This document shows positions 63,281-64,000 of a stretch of 64,000 nucleotides of DNA, piece by piece. Source of the DNA: Neorhizobium galegae. Its GTDB lineage: Bacteria; Pseudomonadota; Alphaproteobacteria; Rhizobiales; Rhizobiaceae. The position numbers and the translations under genes are program-made. The stretch is taken from the NCBI RefSeq assembly GCF_017877135.1, contig NZ_JAGIPH010000001.1, positions 1,178,001 through 1,242,000 of the forward strand, given 5' to 3'. A model generated the notes under the pieces. That model did not search any database and was not told the origin of the DNA. It saw only the letters and a list, made by a program, of their open reading frames with translations. The number at the start of each line of letters is the position of its first letter. Within the stretch, counting starts at the first letter, position 1.

Positions 63281-64000
63281 ATGACCCAGACAGCCCATCC
63301 CGACAGCATCCTCATCATCGATTTCGGCAGCCAGGTGACGCAGCTGATCGCCCGTCGCATCCGCGAGGCCGGCGTCTATTGCGAAATCCACCCCTTCCAG
63401 AATGCGCGCGACGCCTTCCTGAAGCTTTCGCCGAAAGGCGTCATCTTCTCCGGCGGCCCGGCTTCGGTCACCACCGAAGGCAGCCCGCGCGCGCCGGAAG
63501 AAGTCTTCGAGACGGGCGTGCCGATCCTTGGCATCTGCTACGGCCAGCAGACGCTCTGCACCCAGCTCGGGGGCACCGTCGAGGGTGGCCATGCCGCCGA
63601 ATTCGGCCGTGCCGATGTCGAGATCCGGAAGGACAGTCCGCTGTTCGAGGGCTTCTGGACCGCCGGTGGCCGTTATCCCGTCTGGATGAGCCATGGCGAC
63701 CGCGTGACCGAATTGCCCGAGGGCTTCGAGGTCATCGCCACCTCCGAAAATGCGCCCTTTGCCATCGCAGCCGATGAGAAGCGCCGCTACTACACCACCA
63801 TGTTCCACCCGGAAGTGGTGCACACGCCTGACGGTGCAAAGCTTCTCTCCAACTTCGTCCACAAGATCGTCGGCCTGAAATCCGACTGGACCATGGCCGC
63901 CTACCGCGCCGAAATGATCCGCAAGATCCGCGAGCAGGTCGGCACCGGCCGCGTACTCTGCGGTCTCTCCGGCGGTGTCGATTCCTCCGTGGCCGCCATT
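63281..64000 (+). CDS. guaA: GMP synthase (glutamine-hydrolysing), 5' part
   Basis: 240 residues are visible; the gene continues beyond the window. Class I glutaminase domain: [20 protein letters not shown], Cys in [15 protein letters not shown], and His/Glu in [13 protein letters not shown]. The ATP-pyrophosphatase P-loop [14 protein letters not shown] is the last thing before the edge. Converts XMP to GMP. The start at 63281 matches the usual [16 protein letters not shown]. Confidence 0.97.
   Translation, partial: MTQTAHPDSILIIDFGSQVTQLIARRIREAGVYCEIHPFQNARDAFLKLSPKGVIFSGGPASVTTEGSPRAPEEVFETGVPILGICYGQQTLCTQLGGTVEGGHAAEFGRADVEIRKDSPLFEGFWTAGGRYPVWMSHGDRVTELPEGFEVIATSENAPFAIAADEKRRYYTTMFHPEVVHTPDGAKLLSNFVHKIVGLKSDWTMAAYRAEMIRKIREQVGTGRVLCGLSGGVDSSVAAI

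Noticed and set aside
1..64000. CRISPR arrays, tRNA/rRNA genes, insertion sequences, prophage or toxin-antitoxin modules
   Set aside because: No tandem repeat-spacer pattern, cloverleaf, transposase or phage-like gene was seen on either strand.

Overview
The window is a gene-dense, GC-rich stretch of chromosome from an alphaproteobacterium, almost certainly a member of the Rhizobiaceae (Rhizobium/Agrobacterium/Ensifer-like). The evidence is protein-level resemblance plus gene order: lptC-lptA-lptB-rpoN-hpf-ptsN; grpE-hrcA back to back with rph-rdgB-hemW; dnaA next to rpsT, mutM, ubiE and ubiB; a PmtA-type phospholipid N-methyltransferase; a choline-O-sulfate module; and a REP-like intergenic element. 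Both chromosome ends of the window are cut: a CoxG-like gene at the left edge and guaA at the right edge are partial. I see no tRNA, rRNA, insertion sequence, prophage or CRISPR array.

Layout. 1-2 kb: lapA-like, ihfB, sppA (minus). 2.2-7.4 kb: LPS export genes, sigma-54, hibernation factor, PtsN (plus). 7.5-12.5 kb: heat-shock grpE/hrcA (minus) diverging from rph, a VOC protein, rdgB, hemW. 12.5-14.5 kb: EamA exporter and divergent LysR. 14.5-18.9 kb: methyltransferase, dnaA, rpsT, mutM (minus) with a regulatory gap rich in GANTC sites. 19-23.7 kb: ubiE, ubiB, and an unrecognised two-gene membrane/ClpP-fold pair. 24-28 kb: a TRAP transporter and coaBC. 28-31 kb: split ChrA with divergent LysR, and a class II amidotransferase. 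31.2-37 kb: an osmoprotection block (otsB-otsA, LysR, choX, betC). 37-46.5 kb: prfC, dut, GNAT, LysE, comM, gshB, yraN, rsmI, dnaN. 46.6-54.2 kb: pmtA, atypical histidine phosphatase, pyrF, DUF1330, NDUFA9-like, uppP, GST, queG, epimerase. 54.6-64 kb: rlpA, rsmB, an iron-type periplasmic operon (imelysin, di-heme DUF1111, second imelysin, TAT-exported DUF1513), tspO, thioesterase, MTA/SAH nucleosidase, guaA.

Most of the window is housekeeping. The parts that deserve attention are the imelysin/di-heme operon, in which the second imelysin has lost the histidine of the GxHxxE motif; the polytopic coiled-coil protein translationally coupled to a membrane-anchored ClpP-fold protein; the cluster of GANTC (CcrM) sites upstream of dnaA; a three-arm, mutually exclusive hairpin set directly after the NDUFA9-like gene; and a CoaBC whose decarboxylase cysteine position carries serine.
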